Origin: Methanomicrobiales archaeon
Lineage (GTDB): Archaea > Halobacteriota > Methanomicrobia > Methanomicrobiales > Methanospirillaceae
NCBI GenBank assembly: GCA_013415565.1
Contig: JAAEET010000011.1
Span: forward strand, 1-41,127
Direction of reading: 5' to 3'
Length of the DNA stretch: 41,127 nucleotides
Positions 1 through 8,895 of the stretch are shown here, one piece after another. The notes beneath the pieces were generated by a model that ran no database searches, had not been told where the DNA came from, and was given only the letters and a program-made list of their open reading frames with translations. Position 1 is the first letter of the stretch. Each line of letters begins with the position of its first letter. Position numbers and translations under genes: made by a program.

Positions 1-2061
1 AGCCCTGGTCCGGGCTTCTGCAAGGGAAGTGGCCGAACTGTTGGGCGGGCTCGGGATATCCAGCTTCCTCAGGAGCTCGCTGAACCGATCGCGGTCTTCG
101 GCAATGTCCATGGAATCCGGGCTTGTTCCGAGGATCCGGGTCTTTATCCCGAGCTTCCGGATCTCCTCGTGGATCGGGACGGCCAGGTTCACGGCGTTCT
201 GGCCGCCGAACTGGACCATCACCCCCGTGTACCGGTCCTTTTTCAGGACATTCATGATGTCCTCAAGGGACATCGGCTCGAAGAAGAGCCGGTCCGAAGT
301 GTCGAAATCGGTGGAGACGGTCTCGGGGTTGTTGTTCACGATGTGGACCTCGACCTCCTCCTCCCGGAGCGCCTTGACGGCATGCACCGTGCAGTAATCG
401 AACTCGATGCCCTGGCCGATCCGGATAGGGCCGGACCCGAGGATGAGTACTTTTTCCCGGTCGCTTGCCGGGATCTCGCACTCGTCGTCCCGGGTGGAGT
501 AGAAGTAGGGAGTCTTTGCCGGGAACTCCGCGGCACAGGTGTCCACCATCTTGTAGACGGGATCCCCGCAGAGGGCATCGATCCCGTCCGGGCTCATCCC
601 GGCAAGCTCGGCGATTTCCGTGGTGGTGAACCCGTAGCTCTTTGCCCTGACGATATCGTCCGGCTCCGGGCAGTCGCCGAGGCGCTGATCGAGGTCCACG
701 ATGTTCCGGACCTTCTCAAGGAAGAAGGGGGCGATGTGGGTGAGACCCTGGATCTCCTCCAGGGTGAATCCGGCCCTGAAGGCATCGAAGAGCGTTCCGA
801 ACCGCTCGTCGGTCGGGCGGGAGAGGATCATCCGGATCTCGCTCGGGCTGGTATGATGGTCGACATCTGTATCAAGTGACCGGAGAGCCTTCTTGAACGC
901 TTCCTCGACATTCCTCCCGATAGCCATCACCTCGCCGGTGCTCTTCATGGCGGTGGTGAGAGACCGGTCGGCCTTCTTGAACTTGTCAAACGGCCAGCGG
1001 GGCACCTTGACCACGATGTAATCGATGGACGGTTCGAATGAGGCGGGGGTCGACCCGGTCACCGAGTTGGTGATCTCATCCAGCCGGAGCCCGATGGCGA
1101 TCTTTGCCGCCACCCGGGCGATGGGATAACCGGTAGCCTTCGAAGCAAGCGCACTGGAGCGGGAAACCCGCGGGTTCACTTCGATGACCCGGTACTCTCC
1201 GTCCTGGTAGGCGAACTGGATGTTGCACCCGCCCTGGACATCGAGGGCCCGGATGATCTTGATCGAGGCGCTCCGCAACATCTGGAACTCGTCATCACGG
1301 AGTGTCAGGATCGGCGCCACCACCACACTCTCTCCCGTATGGATCCCCATGGCATCCACGTTCTCCATACCGCAGATGATAATGCAGGTATCGGCGGCAT
1401 CCCGCATCACCTCGAACTCGATCTCCTTCCATCCCACCACGCTTTCCTCAACGAGGACCTGATGGATCCGTGAGCGGGTGAAACCAATCTCCACGATCCG
1501 TGCCAGCTCATCCCGGGTATGGGCGATCCCTCCGCCGGAGCCGCCCAGGGTGTATGCCGGCCGGACGATGGCCGGCAGACCGACCGTCTCCAGCGCCTCT
1601 TCGAGCTGATCGATGCGGGTGAGGATCATGCTCTTTGGCACCGGCTCTCCGATACGCTCCATGAGGGAGCGGAACTTCTCCCGGTCCTCCCCCTGGTAGA
1701 TGGCTTCGAGCGGGGTGCCGAGGATCTCGACATCCTTGAGCGCACCCCGTTCGGCGAGCTCTGCGGTCATGTTCAGCCCGGTCTGGCCGCCCATCCCCGA
1801 GAGGATGCCATCCGGCTTCTCCTTCTCGATGATCTTCTCGATGATATCGGCCTTGATGGGCTCGATATAGATGACGTCTGCCATCTCGGGATCGGTCTGG
1901 ATGGTGGCAGGGTTGGAGTTGACCAGGACAACCTTGACTCCCTCCTCCCTGCATGCGCGGCAGGCCTGCGAGCCTGAGAAATCGAACTCTGCAGCCTGCC
2001 CGATCTGGATGGGACCGGATCCGATCAGCAGGACCTTCCGGATGTGCTGCTTGCGGGGCAT
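1..2061 (-). CDS. carB: Carbamoyl-phosphate synthase large subunit, C-terminal part beyond window
   Basis: This is the ammonia-using, ATP-dependent large subunit that makes carbamoyl phosphate for arginine and pyrimidine synthesis. The first 687 codons are present; the usual protein is about 1,070 residues, so about 380 C-terminal residues lie past the left edge. The N-terminus reads MPRKQHIRKVLLIGSGPIQ, followed by IGQAAEFDFSGSQA, the classic CarB opening. A GGQTGLN motif of the first ATP-grasp half follows. The ATG overlaps the carA stop by one base (TGATG), so the two subunits are translationally coupled. No frameshift was seen. The assignment is secure. Confidence 0.97.
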   Translation of the reverse strand, partial: MPRKQHIRKVLLIGSGPIQIGQAAEFDFSGSQACRACREEGVKVVLVNSNPATIQTDPEMADVIYIEPIKADIIEKIIEKEKPDGILSGMGGQTGLNMTAELAERGALKDVEILGTPLEAIYQGEDREKFRSLMERIGEPVPKSMILTRIDQLEEALETVGLPAIVRPAYTLGGSGGGIAHTRDELARIVEIGFTRSRIHQVLVEESVVGWKEIEFEVMRDAADTCIIICGMENVDAMGIHTGESVVVAPILTLRDDEFQMLRSASIKIIRALDVQGGCNIQFAYQDGEYRVIEVNPRVSRSSALASKATGYPIARVAAKIAIGLRLDEITNSVTGSTPASFEPSIDYIVVKVPRWPFDKFKKADRSLTTAMKSTGEVMAIGRNVEEAFKKALRSLDTDVDHHTSPSEIRMILSRPTDERFGTLFDAFRAGFTLEEIQGLTHIAPFFLEKVRNIVDLDQRLGDCPEPDDIVRAKSYGFTTTEIAELAGMSPDGIDALCGDPVYKMVDTCAAEFPAKTPYFYSTRDDECEIPASDREKVLILGSGPIRIGQGIEFDYCTVHAVKALREEEVEVHIVNNNPETVSTDFDTSDRLFFEPMSLEDIMNVLKKDRYTGVMVQFGGQNAVNLAVPIHEEIRKLGIKTRILGTSPDSMDIAEDRDRFSELLRKLDIPSPPNSSATSLAEARTRA

Positions 2062-3116
2062 CAGGAGAGCCTCCTGAACATGGTGTCGAAGAATGGTATC
2101 TCGGTATCCCGCGGTCCCCCGTGAGCTTCGGGATGGAACTGAACACAGGTGACGTCGAGATAGGCATTCTCGAATCCTTCAAGGGTGCCGTCGTTTACAT
2201 TCGCATAGAGTATCCCGCATCCCTCGGGGAGCGAATCTGCGGCAACGGCAAACCCGTGGTTCTGGGTGGTGATGTAGATGCTTCCGTCCTTGTACCTGAC
2301 CGGCTGGTTGCTGCCCCGGTGGCCGAACTTCATCTTGTAGGTCGATCCCCCGAGGGCGAGACCGCAGACCTGGATGCCCATGCAGATACCGTAGATGGGA
2401 AGATTCCCGGCGAGATCGCTGACACAGCGGATGGCGTCTTTCGCCTGGAGCGGATCGCCCGGGCCATTACTGATGAAGAGCGCATCGGGACGGCAGGCCT
2501 CGACCTGGTCGGCGGTAGTGTTGTGGGGAAAGACATGGATATCGGCGTTCCGGGCCTTGAGCGAGAGGATCATGTTCTTCTTGATCCCGAGATCGATCAC
2601 CGCGATCCTCTTCCCCGATCCCTCGATGTGGTACGGCTGCCGGCACGAGACCGCAGGAATGAGCTCCCGGTCCGAGATAGGAGTGACCTTTCGTGCGCAT
2701 TCGACGGCATATTCCCCGTTGTCATCACCCACTACGAGGGCCGCCCTCAGCGTTCCCTCCCGTCTGGTCTTGATGGTGAGCATCCGGGTGTCGACACCCT
2801 GGATGCCGAGGAGCCCCTGTTCTTCAAAATAATCGATCACCGAGGGTTGCGCTTCGGGGGTGGTACAGATCTCGCGGGTTACACACCCCAGCGCCCACAC
2901 CCGCGGATGCTGGAAATTCAGCCGGTCAACCCCGTAGTTCCCGATGGTCGGAAAAGTGAACATCAGGATCTGCCCGTGGTAACTCGGATCGGTGAGTGCC
3001 TCCATGTAGCCGGACATCTGGGTGGTAAAAACCAGTTCGCCCGAGCATTCACCATCCGATCCAAAACCATCACCTACTACGTAGGTGCCATCCTCTAGAC
3101 CCAGAACCGCCTTCAT
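2061..3116 (-). CDS. carA: Carbamoyl-phosphate synthase small (glutaminase) subunit
   Basis: This class I glutamine amidotransferase subunit hydrolyses glutamine and passes ammonia to CarB. It has 351 residues, normal for CarA. The N-terminal CarA domain begins MKAVLGLEDGTYVVGDGFG. The glutaminase domain holds the nucleophile Cys245 in YGICMGIQ and the His328/Glu330 pair in VQFHPEAHGG. An in-frame ATG 20 codons upstream (3176) exists, but the ATG at 3116 is preferred: CarA proteins normally begin at MKAVL, and a TATA-like element lies about 28 bp before it. The gene leads a carA-carB operon that runs off the left edge. Confidence 0.97.
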   Translation of the reverse strand: MKAVLGLEDGTYVVGDGFGSDGECSGELVFTTQMSGYMEALTDPSYHGQILMFTFPTIGNYGVDRLNFQHPRVWALGCVTREICTTPEAQPSVIDYFEEQGLLGIQGVDTRMLTIKTRREGTLRAALVVGDDNGEYAVECARKVTPISDRELIPAVSCRQPYHIEGSGKRIAVIDLGIKKNMILSLKARNADIHVFPHNTTADQVEACRPDALFISNGPGDPLQAKDAIRCVSDLAGNLPIYGICMGIQVCGLALGGSTYKMKFGHRGSNQPVRYKDGSIYITTQNHGFAVAADSLPEGCGILYANVNDGTLEGFENAYLDVTCVQFHPEAHGGPRDTEIPFFDTMFRRLS

Positions 3117-3139
3117 CGTTCCATACCTATTGGGAGTGA

Positions 3140-3151
3140 ATAGTTTTAATA
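3140..3151 (-). promoter_or_regulatory. Putative TATA box of carAB
   Basis: On the minus strand the sequence reads TATTAAAACTA, centred about 28 bp upstream of the carA ATG. That spacing would put transcription start within a few bases of the start codon, giving a nearly leaderless mRNA. The call is by eye. Confidence 0.5.
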
Positions 3152-3199
3152 GGTAGCGTAGCGGTGGAGAAGCCATGAAATTCCCCCTTTTGCCAGCGA

Positions 3200-3400
3200 C
3201 CGGTTCCCTGACGGGTGATTCATGGTTCCCCTTGAAAAATCAAAGGGTATTAAACAGGTATATTGAATGAAAAACTTCTATTCAGTGTTAAAATTGAATA
3301 AAATGAGAAATTTAAATTTAAATCGAGAAAAAAAAGGAAATTAGCGATTCATTCTCCAAATAATAAATTTTAAGTTGAGGAAAATCCCAAATTATGAAGC
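3200..3400. other. AT-rich divergent intergenic region between carA and the arginine decarboxylase gene
   Basis: This stretch is far richer in A and T than its surroundings. It contains ATTGAAT-like words on both strands (for example at about 3260 and 3293), a TTTAAATTTAAAT run near 3310, and a TATA-like ATAAATTTTAA at 3364-3374, about 30 bp before the ATG at 3401. No reading frame or structured RNA was recognised. It probably holds promoters and operators for the two divergent genes, both of which take part in arginine metabolism. Confidence 0.45.
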
Positions 3401-3949
3401 ATGGTTGTCCCGACGAAGGTCTTTTTTACGAAGGGGGTGGGTGTTCATAAAGACCGGCTCGCCTCCTTTGAACTCGCGCTCCGAAAAGCATCGATTGAGA
3501 AGTACAACCTCGTGTACGTCTCGAGCATCTTTCCTCCCAACTGCAAAATGGTCACGGTTGATGAAGGGATCAGCAAGCTCGAGCCAGGGACGATCACCTA
3601 TTGCGTGATGGCAAAGAACGAGACCAGTGAACCGAACCGCCTGATCTCCGCGGCCATCGGACTGGCACTTCCCAAGGAGCCCCATGAATACGGGTACCTT
3701 TCCGAACATCACGCTTATGGAGAGACTGCGGACAAGACCGGGGATTATGCTGAGGATCTTGCGGCCACCATGCTTGCCACCACGCTCGGCATCGAGTTCG
3801 ATATCAACAAGGCATGGCAGGAGCGGGAACAGATCTACAAGGCAAGCGGCAAGATTATCAAGACCACCAACATCTGCCAGTCTGCCATGGGAGACAAGAA
3901 GGGGCTGTGGACGACGGTGCTCGCTGCAGCCGTCTTTGTGATCGACTGA
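3401..3949 (+). CDS. pdaD: Pyruvoyl-dependent arginine decarboxylase
   Basis: This enzyme converts arginine to agmatine, the first step of archaeal polyamine synthesis. Agmatine is also needed for agmatidine modification of archaeal tRNA-Ile. It has 182 residues, close to the family length. The self-processing site is visible as [11 protein letters not shown]: cleavage between Ser41 and Ser42 would turn Ser42 into the pyruvoyl cofactor. The family-typical EHHAYGET segment and a C-terminal [17 protein letters not shown] strand are present. The ATG follows an AT-rich promoter with no clear Shine-Dalgarno sequence, consistent with a leaderless transcript. It is divergent from carAB. Confidence 0.95.
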   Translation: MVVPTKVFFTKGVGVHKDRLASFELALRKASIEKYNLVYVSSIFPPNCKMVTVDEGISKLEPGTITYCVMAKNETSEPNRLISAAIGLALPKEPHEYGYLSEHHAYGETADKTGDYAEDLAATMLATTLGIEFDINKAWQEREQIYKASGKIIKTTNICQSAMGDKKGLWTTVLAAAVFVID

Positions 3950-3960
3950 CTCCTGGATTC

Positions 3961-3990
3961 ATTTCATACTTTTTCTCTGTGTTTTACTCC
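3961..3990 (+). terminator. T-rich terminator after arginine decarboxylase
   Basis: The sequence ATACTTTTTCTCTGTGTTTTAC follows the stop codon within about 30 bp. Runs of T on the coding strand are the usual intrinsic termination signal in archaea. Confidence 0.5.
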
Positions 3991-4076
3991 GTTCCGCTCC
4001 AATAAGGCCCGTATCGCTCGCAAAGAGGATGAAAAAGGCGTAAAAATTAAATAGCGATGAACCCCATCCTCACGTA

Positions 4077-4829
4077 ATGACGGCCAGCCGCATCGCGTGT
4101 ATGCTCATCGTACTCATTCTTGTCTTCCTGACCATCCTTGCAGGATGTATCAAACCTCCTGATGGAAGTTCATCCGGATCCTCCGGGGGATCGAGCTGGT
4201 TCTCCGGCGGAAACAAAGAGACATCGGGGAGCGGAGGTGGGAATACCGGAACAGCAGGGGGTGCCGGAACAAGCCAGACGCCTTCGCCGACACCAACCAG
4301 TTACCTGACACCGGCGACGCCGTTCCCGGTGGAGACTCCTCCGCCCACAACCTCCTCATACACCCGGCTCCCCGACCCGACTCCCGAAGTACCCGACTAC
4401 GTTGCGATCTTCTACGATACCCTTGCGTTCAAACAGAACAAAACCGCGTACAGCTACCAGCTCGAACGCCCACCGATGGTCATCGAGATGTGCATCAAGC
4501 CCAACATGACCACCCGGACGATTTGGTACGAGAGCCGCGTGGGAGAACGGGAAGAGAAGACCGAGACCATCACCAGTATCAGTCCGGCAGCCTGGTTCGA
4601 GGTCACGGTCCGTGACCAGCCGAGCGGAACGATCGTAGCCCGCGAGGGCTTTGCGAGATCCTACAGCGTGGAGACGGCCAAGAAGCTGACGCTCCGATCG
4701 CCGGGAACCTATCTGATCGAGTTCGGTGGCAACGATCTCTCGGCTGAGATCCAGATCAGGGTGCCGGAAACCGGGAGCCAGACCGGCAAGCCGCTCAGTA
4801 ATATGTCCTGCGGGACCCTCCTCATCTAA
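4077..4829 (+). CDS. Predicted lipoprotein with Gly/Ser/Thr/Pro-rich linker, function unknown
   Basis: The 250-residue product starts with a hydrophobic signal segment ending in a lipobox, ILAGC, with Cys24 as the likely lipidated residue. Residues 28-100 are a low-complexity spacer rich in Gly, Ser, Thr and Pro. The C-terminal 150 residues look like a compact extracytoplasmic domain of beta strands containing one pair of Cys and Met-rich segments (MCIKPNM). No enzyme motif is seen. A TATA-like AAATTAAATA lies about 28 bp before the ATG. Its stop codon overlaps that of the convergent mobA by three bases. It is a surface-anchored protein of unknown role. Confidence 0.8.
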   Translation: MTASRIACMLIVLILVFLTILAGCIKPPDGSSSGSSGGSSWFSGGNKETSGSGGGNTGTAGGAGTSQTPSPTPTSYLTPATPFPVETPPPTTSSYTRLPDPTPEVPDYVAIFYDTLAFKQNKTAYSYQLERPPMVIEMCIKPNMTTRTIWYESRVGEREEKTETITSISPAAWFEVTVRDQPSGTIVAREGFARSYSVETAKKLTLRSPGTYLIEFGGNDLSAEIQIRVPETGSQTGKPLSNMSCGTLLI

Positions 4830-5434
4830 TCCGTTTTTCCGGCAGGATCTTCCGGGGATACCGCTGCAAGATCCTCGAGTTTGTTGATATTGGTGAAGGT
4901 AATGAGATCCGGATCCGCCGGCCGAAGCCGGTCGACCGGAAACAGGCGGGAGTTGAGGCTCCTCACCATGTCCCTGAGCGAGAGGGACCCGTGATCCCCG
5001 AGATAGTGCAGGAGCGGCTCCTTCCGGTATACGGCATGGAGCGGCTCAAGCATCTCGCTATCCCATGAGGGTATCACTGCATCATAGTCTCCGAGCGCAT
5101 CGAAGAGCTCCTCGACAACCCGGGTACTCACGCAGGGCATATCGCAGGCACAGACGAACAGGAGATCTCCGCGGGAGGCGAGCACCCCGGCATGGATACC
5201 TCCGATAGGCCCGAGTCCCTTCTTGATATCGGCGACGCACCTGACCCCTTTGAGATCGGAAAAGCGACCGCATTGTTCGGCATTCCTGGCCACCAGCACG
5301 ATCTCGTCCACCACAGGAAGGAGTGAACAGACCAGTCGCTCGATGAAGGTCTTCCCCTCGAGGCGGAAGAAGTACTTTTCCCGGCCGTTGGCCCGTCGTG
5401 CTTCTCCTCCAACCAGGACGATTGCCGACCTCAC
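4826..5434 (-). CDS. mobA: Molybdenum cofactor guanylyltransferase (MobA family)
   Basis: MobA proteins attach GMP to molybdopterin to make the dinucleotide cofactor used by formate dehydrogenase and formylmethanofuran dehydrogenase. The 202-residue product begins VRSAIVLVGGEARRANG; REK follows, which is the nucleotide-binding loop (LxGGxxxRMGxxK in the family, here degenerate). It continues with GLGPIGGIHAG and CDMPCVS, where the Asp would bind metal. The start is a GTG that overlaps the panE stop by four bases (GTGA). Longer readings extend into panE and were rejected. It is the last gene of a helicase-ogt-panE-mobA operon. The family is clear; the exact nucleotide substrate is inferred. 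Confidence 0.88.
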   Translation of the reverse strand: MRSAIVLVGGEARRANGREKYFFRLEGKTFIERLVCSLLPVVDEIVLVARNAEQCGRFSDLKGVRCVADIKKGLGPIGGIHAGVLASRGDLLFVCACDMPCVSTRVVEELFDALGDYDAVIPSWDSEMLEPLHAVYRKEPLLHYLGDHGSLSLRDMVRSLNSRLFPVDRLRPADPDLITFTNINKLEDLAAVSPEDPAGKTD

Positions 5435-6357
5435 CGGACATCGCTCCCTTCGGTATTTTCTTCCCGGAACCGGATCAGGTCCGTGATGCACCGGTTGCAG
5501 GGGGTCGGAATCCCATGGAGCGCACCGCGTTCGACAATGGCGCCGTTCAGGAACCCGATCTCGGTTTTCCTGCCCCGTTCCAGGTCCTGGAGCATCGAGG
5601 ATCGGTGATCCGCCGTTGCCGGGATCTGGACGCCACGGAGATGAGACAGGTACTCCTCGGCGGTCTTCCAGGGAAATGAGGCGCCCTCGGCGATTGCCAC
5701 GGCGAATGCTTCCCGGATGATACACCGGATAACATCCCAGGTGTGGACCGAGATGAGCCGGCCATAGGCGACCCCCATCAGGGCCCCGACCGGGTTCAGG
5801 GCCGAGTTGTACATGGTCTTTGCCCAGAGTTCAGACCTGATGTCAGGGCTCTCTTCCACGGGAATCCCCGCCTCCCGCACCAGGCTCACCAGGCCGGTGA
5901 CCGCAGGATCCGGCCCCTTCGGGAAGCGTCCGAGTTTCATCACGCCACCTTCGACCGTGACATGGACTGCACCGGCACCCTGCCACTCAAACCCGGTGAT
6001 GATCATCCCCCCGATGACGCTGTCGGTATAGGCGGAAATAATCTCCTCGTTCCCGATCCCGTTCTGGAGGCTTACCACCTCACGACCTCCGATGGTATCG
6101 GCATACAACCTGCAGACCTCCCGGGTATCGATCGATTTGGCGGTGATGAAAATATAGTCCCAGTCCTGGTCAGGGGGCTCTTGCCCGCAGGAAAATCTGA
6201 CGGTATGGTCTCCCCACAGGCCTGTGAGCCGGAATCCGTTTTTCCGGATGATCTCGGCATGGGAAGACCGGCAGACGGCATACACTCCGGCGACCCTTGA
6301 GAGCCGTGCGGCAACCGGGAGACCGACTGCCCCTGCACCGAGCACCAGGATCTTCAT
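5431..6357 (-). CDS. panE: 2-dehydropantoate 2-reductase (ketopantoate reductase family)
   Basis: This NAD(P)H-dependent enzyme reduces ketopantoate to pantoate for coenzyme A synthesis. Its 308 residues match the family. The Rossmann fold opens with KILVLGAGAVGLPVAARL. The catalytic-lysine region reads ITAKS, the mid-domain motif is SLQNGIGNEE, and a second conserved lysine sits in ELWAKTMYNSALNP. The ATG directly follows the ogt stop (TGAATG). Close PanE/ApbA relatives with other substrates exist, so the family is certain and the substrate likely. Confidence 0.9.
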   Translation of the reverse strand: MKILVLGAGAVGLPVAARLSRVAGVYAVCRSSHAEIIRKNGFRLTGLWGDHTVRFSCGQEPPDQDWDYIFITAKSIDTREVCRLYADTIGGREVVSLQNGIGNEEIISAYTDSVIGGMIITGFEWQGAGAVHVTVEGGVMKLGRFPKGPDPAVTGLVSLVREAGIPVEESPDIRSELWAKTMYNSALNPVGALMGVAYGRLISVHTWDVIRCIIREAFAVAIAEGASFPWKTAEEYLSHLRGVQIPATADHRSSMLQDLERGRKTEIGFLNGAIVERGALHGIPTPCNRCITDLIRFREENTEGSDVR

Positions 6358-6843
6358 TCAGCCTGCCTCATGTGAATGTGAAAAGTCGTCTTCTGCGGTG
6401 AAACGTTTTTTGTTCTTCCGCTCCATGTTCAGCAGCCGGATCTTTATCTCGGGATCGGGAGAAAACCCCCCCGGTCCGGACCGTGAGACCACCCGGTGAC
6501 AGGGAATGACGAGCGCGACAGGGTTTCGTGCCATCGCCTGCCCGACAACCCGGGGCCCGGTACCGGTCCGGGCAGCGATCTCGCCGTAGGTTGCCGTTTC
6601 ACCGTACGGAATCGAACGGACTTCCCGGTAGATTTCCGCATACAGCTCCCCGGGAGGAACAGCGCCGGGTCTCAGGAGCGAGAGGTCAACCGGTCTTCCC
6701 GAGAGGTACAACCGTATCAGGGATGGAACCGGACCCTCATCAGGCCGGGTCCGGGAGAACTGCACCCGGAACACGGTATCCCCGGACCACTCGACTTCTA
6801 CAAACCAGAACCCGAAGCGGGTGGAGCCGGTGATCACCGCCAT
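6358..6843 (-). CDS. ogt: Methylated-DNA--protein-cysteine methyltransferase
   Basis: This suicide repair protein transfers alkyl groups from O6-alkylguanine to its own cysteine. The 161-residue product carries the active-site motif IPCHRVV (Cys115), the DNA-binding helix IPYGETATYGEIA and the arginine-finger region GPRVVGQAMARNP. The chosen ATG at 6843 has a GGTG ribosome-binding element about 8 nt upstream; a longer in-frame start lies 12 codons earlier. It overlaps the end of the helicase gene by 10 bp, which pairs DNA repair with a helicase. The C-terminal tail after NMERKNKKR looks unstructured. Confidence 0.95.
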   Translation of the reverse strand: MAVITGSTRFGFWFVEVEWSGDTVFRVQFSRTRPDEGPVPSLIRLYLSGRPVDLSLLRPGAVPPGELYAEIYREVRSIPYGETATYGEIAARTGTGPRVVGQAMARNPVALVIPCHRVVSRSGPGGFSPDPEIKIRLLNMERKNKKRFTAEDDFSHSHEAG

Positions 6844-8840
6844 CGCTTCACCGCCGCGGTAAAGGAATCGATGCTGCATTCCGCCATCTCCTCGCGAATC
6901 CAGGGCGGCAGCCCGGTCCGGACCCGCGGCTCGAGGAACCTCTTCTCGCCAAAGACCAAAACCCCCCGGTCCTCAGGCGCACGAAGTACCCTTCCGATGG
7001 CCTGCTGGGCCCGGTTGAGCGCAGGCAGGGTATAGGAGATGAATTCACCGTCCGCCCCGAATTTGTGCCGATAGTAATCCATGGTCATCTGCCGGACGCG
7101 GTTGTAGGGGGCGAGGGGGAGGCCGACAACCATGGCTCCTCCGAGGAGTTCTCCCCGGTAGTCAAGCCCTTCGCTCCATTTCCCCCCGCAGACGGCAAAG
7201 AGGATGCCCGACGATCCCCGGGACGGGAGAGCGAGGAAGGTCTTCAGGAGTTCGCCGGCACCCCGCGCATCCTTGGGCTCGACAATGAGGTTCCGGGAGG
7301 CCAGTCTGTCCTCGAGGAGTGCGGCATAGGTCTCGAGGATCTGGTAGGAGGGAAAGTAGACCGCCAGGTTCCCCTTCAACCCGGCGAATGTGGTGATGTA
7401 CCGGGCGATGCGGTCGGTATTTTCCCGGTTCTGCCGCATGGAAAAGGCGGTGGTGATATCGCCGGCACAGAGCACCATGCGGTTGGTCCGGGGAAAGACG
7501 TTCGGAAGGGTGCAGGTGGCGACCGGCAACTCCCCGAAGTAGTACCTGCGGAAGCTCTCGACCGGGGAGAGTGTACCGGAAATGAGGATACAGCAATGGT
7601 GGGACCAGGCCAGCTCCCGGAGGCGGTCGGAGGGATCGATATTCCGAACTTCGAGGAGGATCTCCTCGCCGTCCCGCCGGTAGATGGTCAGAAATCCCGG
7701 GTCCGCTGCCGAGCAGGAGAGCCGGACCATGAACGCAGTGATGGTCTCGATCGCCGTGGTGGCGTACTCCCCTGCCGTCCGGTTCTTCTCCCTGATGTAC
7801 TCGGAGATCTGCATCAGGTCGTCGACCACCTCGCCCAGGTCACGGTAGAGCGAGCCCCGGACCACCATGCGGTCGAAGATGGAGGGGTCAAACCAGTCCT
7901 CGGCTTCATGGGAATTCCTGAGTCCCTGCATGAAGACGCCGATATTCCTGATAATCTGGGTGATGGCGGCCGCCTGCTTCAGGTGTTTCCGGAGCCCGAG
8001 AAGTTCCCGCTCTGCCTGTGCAAGAGCCGGGCCGGTGATGGCGACGTTCATCACCCCCTGCATCACCTCGCCGCAATTATGGGCCTCGTCGATGAGAAGC
8101 AGGACTTCGTGAGGCTCGATCCCGAGGGAGCCGTAGAGCTGGTTCCGGATATCGTCATCAAAGAGATGGTGGTAGTTGACCATTACCACATCGGATTTCT
8201 GGGCCGCGAGGAGGAGCATCTCGTAGGGGCAGACCCCGGCCCCGATCTCGCGGAGTTCGTGCGGCAGCACCCGTTCGCGGGAGATCTGGTCGGCCCGGGT
8301 CCGGAGAGCGGTCGAGGGAAGCATCCGGAGCGTGGTGCCGTCACCCCCGGCAAAGACCCTGCTCCTGATGAAGTAGGGGCAGAGGATGGGATGTTCCTCA
8401 TCGAGTTTCCTGATCTGCCGGATAATGACCGGGTCTTTGGAGGGGACCAGCTGTCCCTGTCCTGCCCGCTCCCGCATCAGCGACGTGGAGACAGACTTGA
8501 CCCCTTCGCAGCGGCGATAGACATCCCCCTCGCCGGAAAGGAGGCAGAGACTCCGTTTCCCGATGAGATAGGAGTAGGCAAGCGCTCGTTTCCGGCTCCT
8601 GACGAGCTCAAGTTCCCGGATAAAGGTGGTGAGCTGGCTGATGGTCCTGACGGCAACGATGATCTTTTTCCCGGCGCGCTCGGCGAGGAGGGCAGCGACC
8701 ACGCTCGACTTGCCGCTCCCGGTCGGCGCATCGATCATGGCAATGCCGCCGTCCCGGGCGACCCGGGCGGCAAGCTCGAGCATCTCCCGCTGGTGGGGGC
8801 GGTACGCTTCATACGGGAACCAGGCATCCAGCTCGTCCAT
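6834..8840 (-). CDS. XPD/Rad3-like superfamily 2 DNA helicase with iron-sulfur cluster
   Basis: The 668-residue product is an ATP-dependent 5'-3' DNA helicase of the XPD/DinG family. It shows Walker A APTGSGKS (residues 38-45), a DEAH box in LLLIDEAHNC (251-254), and motif VI in ALNRAQQAIGRVLR. Four cysteines at 99, 111, 154 and 204 lie between motifs I and II, in the arrangement of the XPD 4Fe-4S domain. The ATG at 8840 is chosen because the protein then starts directly at the family's YRPHQREM Q-motif region. Longer readings enter the divergent purB promoter. It is the first gene of the operon leading to ogt, panE and mobA. Confidence 0.93.
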   Translation of the reverse strand: MDELDAWFPYEAYRPHQREMLELAARVARDGGIAMIDAPTGSGKSSVVAALLAERAGKKIIVAVRTISQLTTFIRELELVRSRKRALAYSYLIGKRSLCLLSGEGDVYRRCEGVKSVSTSLMRERAGQGQLVPSKDPVIIRQIRKLDEEHPILCPYFIRSRVFAGGDGTTLRMLPSTALRTRADQISRERVLPHELREIGAGVCPYEMLLLAAQKSDVVMVNYHHLFDDDIRNQLYGSLGIEPHEVLLLIDEAHNCGEVMQGVMNVAITGPALAQAERELLGLRKHLKQAAAITQIIRNIGVFMQGLRNSHEAEDWFDPSIFDRMVVRGSLYRDLGEVVDDLMQISEYIREKNRTAGEYATTAIETITAFMVRLSCSAADPGFLTIYRRDGEEILLEVRNIDPSDRLRELAWSHHCCILISGTLSPVESFRRYYFGELPVATCTLPNVFPRTNRMVLCAGDITTAFSMRQNRENTDRIARYITTFAGLKGNLAVYFPSYQILETYAALLEDRLASRNLIVEPKDARGAGELLKTFLALPSRGSSGILFAVCGGKWSEGLDYRGELLGGAMVVGLPLAPYNRVRQMTMDYYRHKFGADGEFISYTLPALNRAQQAIGRVLRAPEDRGVLVFGEKRFLEPRVRTGLPPWIREEMAECSIDSFTAAVKRWR

Positions 8841-8895
8841 CACTAATAGTTGGTCAGGACTGTTTTTTATTGTTACAGAGGAGATATCTCTGGCT
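8841..8895. promoter_or_regulatory. Compact divergent promoter between helicase and purB
   Basis: Only 55 bp separate the two divergent start codons. The spacer contains AT-rich ACTAATAG and TTTTTTATTG elements, which could serve as TATA boxes in either direction, and a GGAG ribosome-binding element near 8879 on the plus strand. Confidence 0.45.

Noticed and set aside
7065-8846. A 593-codon plus-strand open frame
   Set aside because: It lies opposite the XPD-like helicase gene, has no recognisable domain and is rich in Asp, Gly, Pro and Val as expected from antisense of GC-rich coding DNA.
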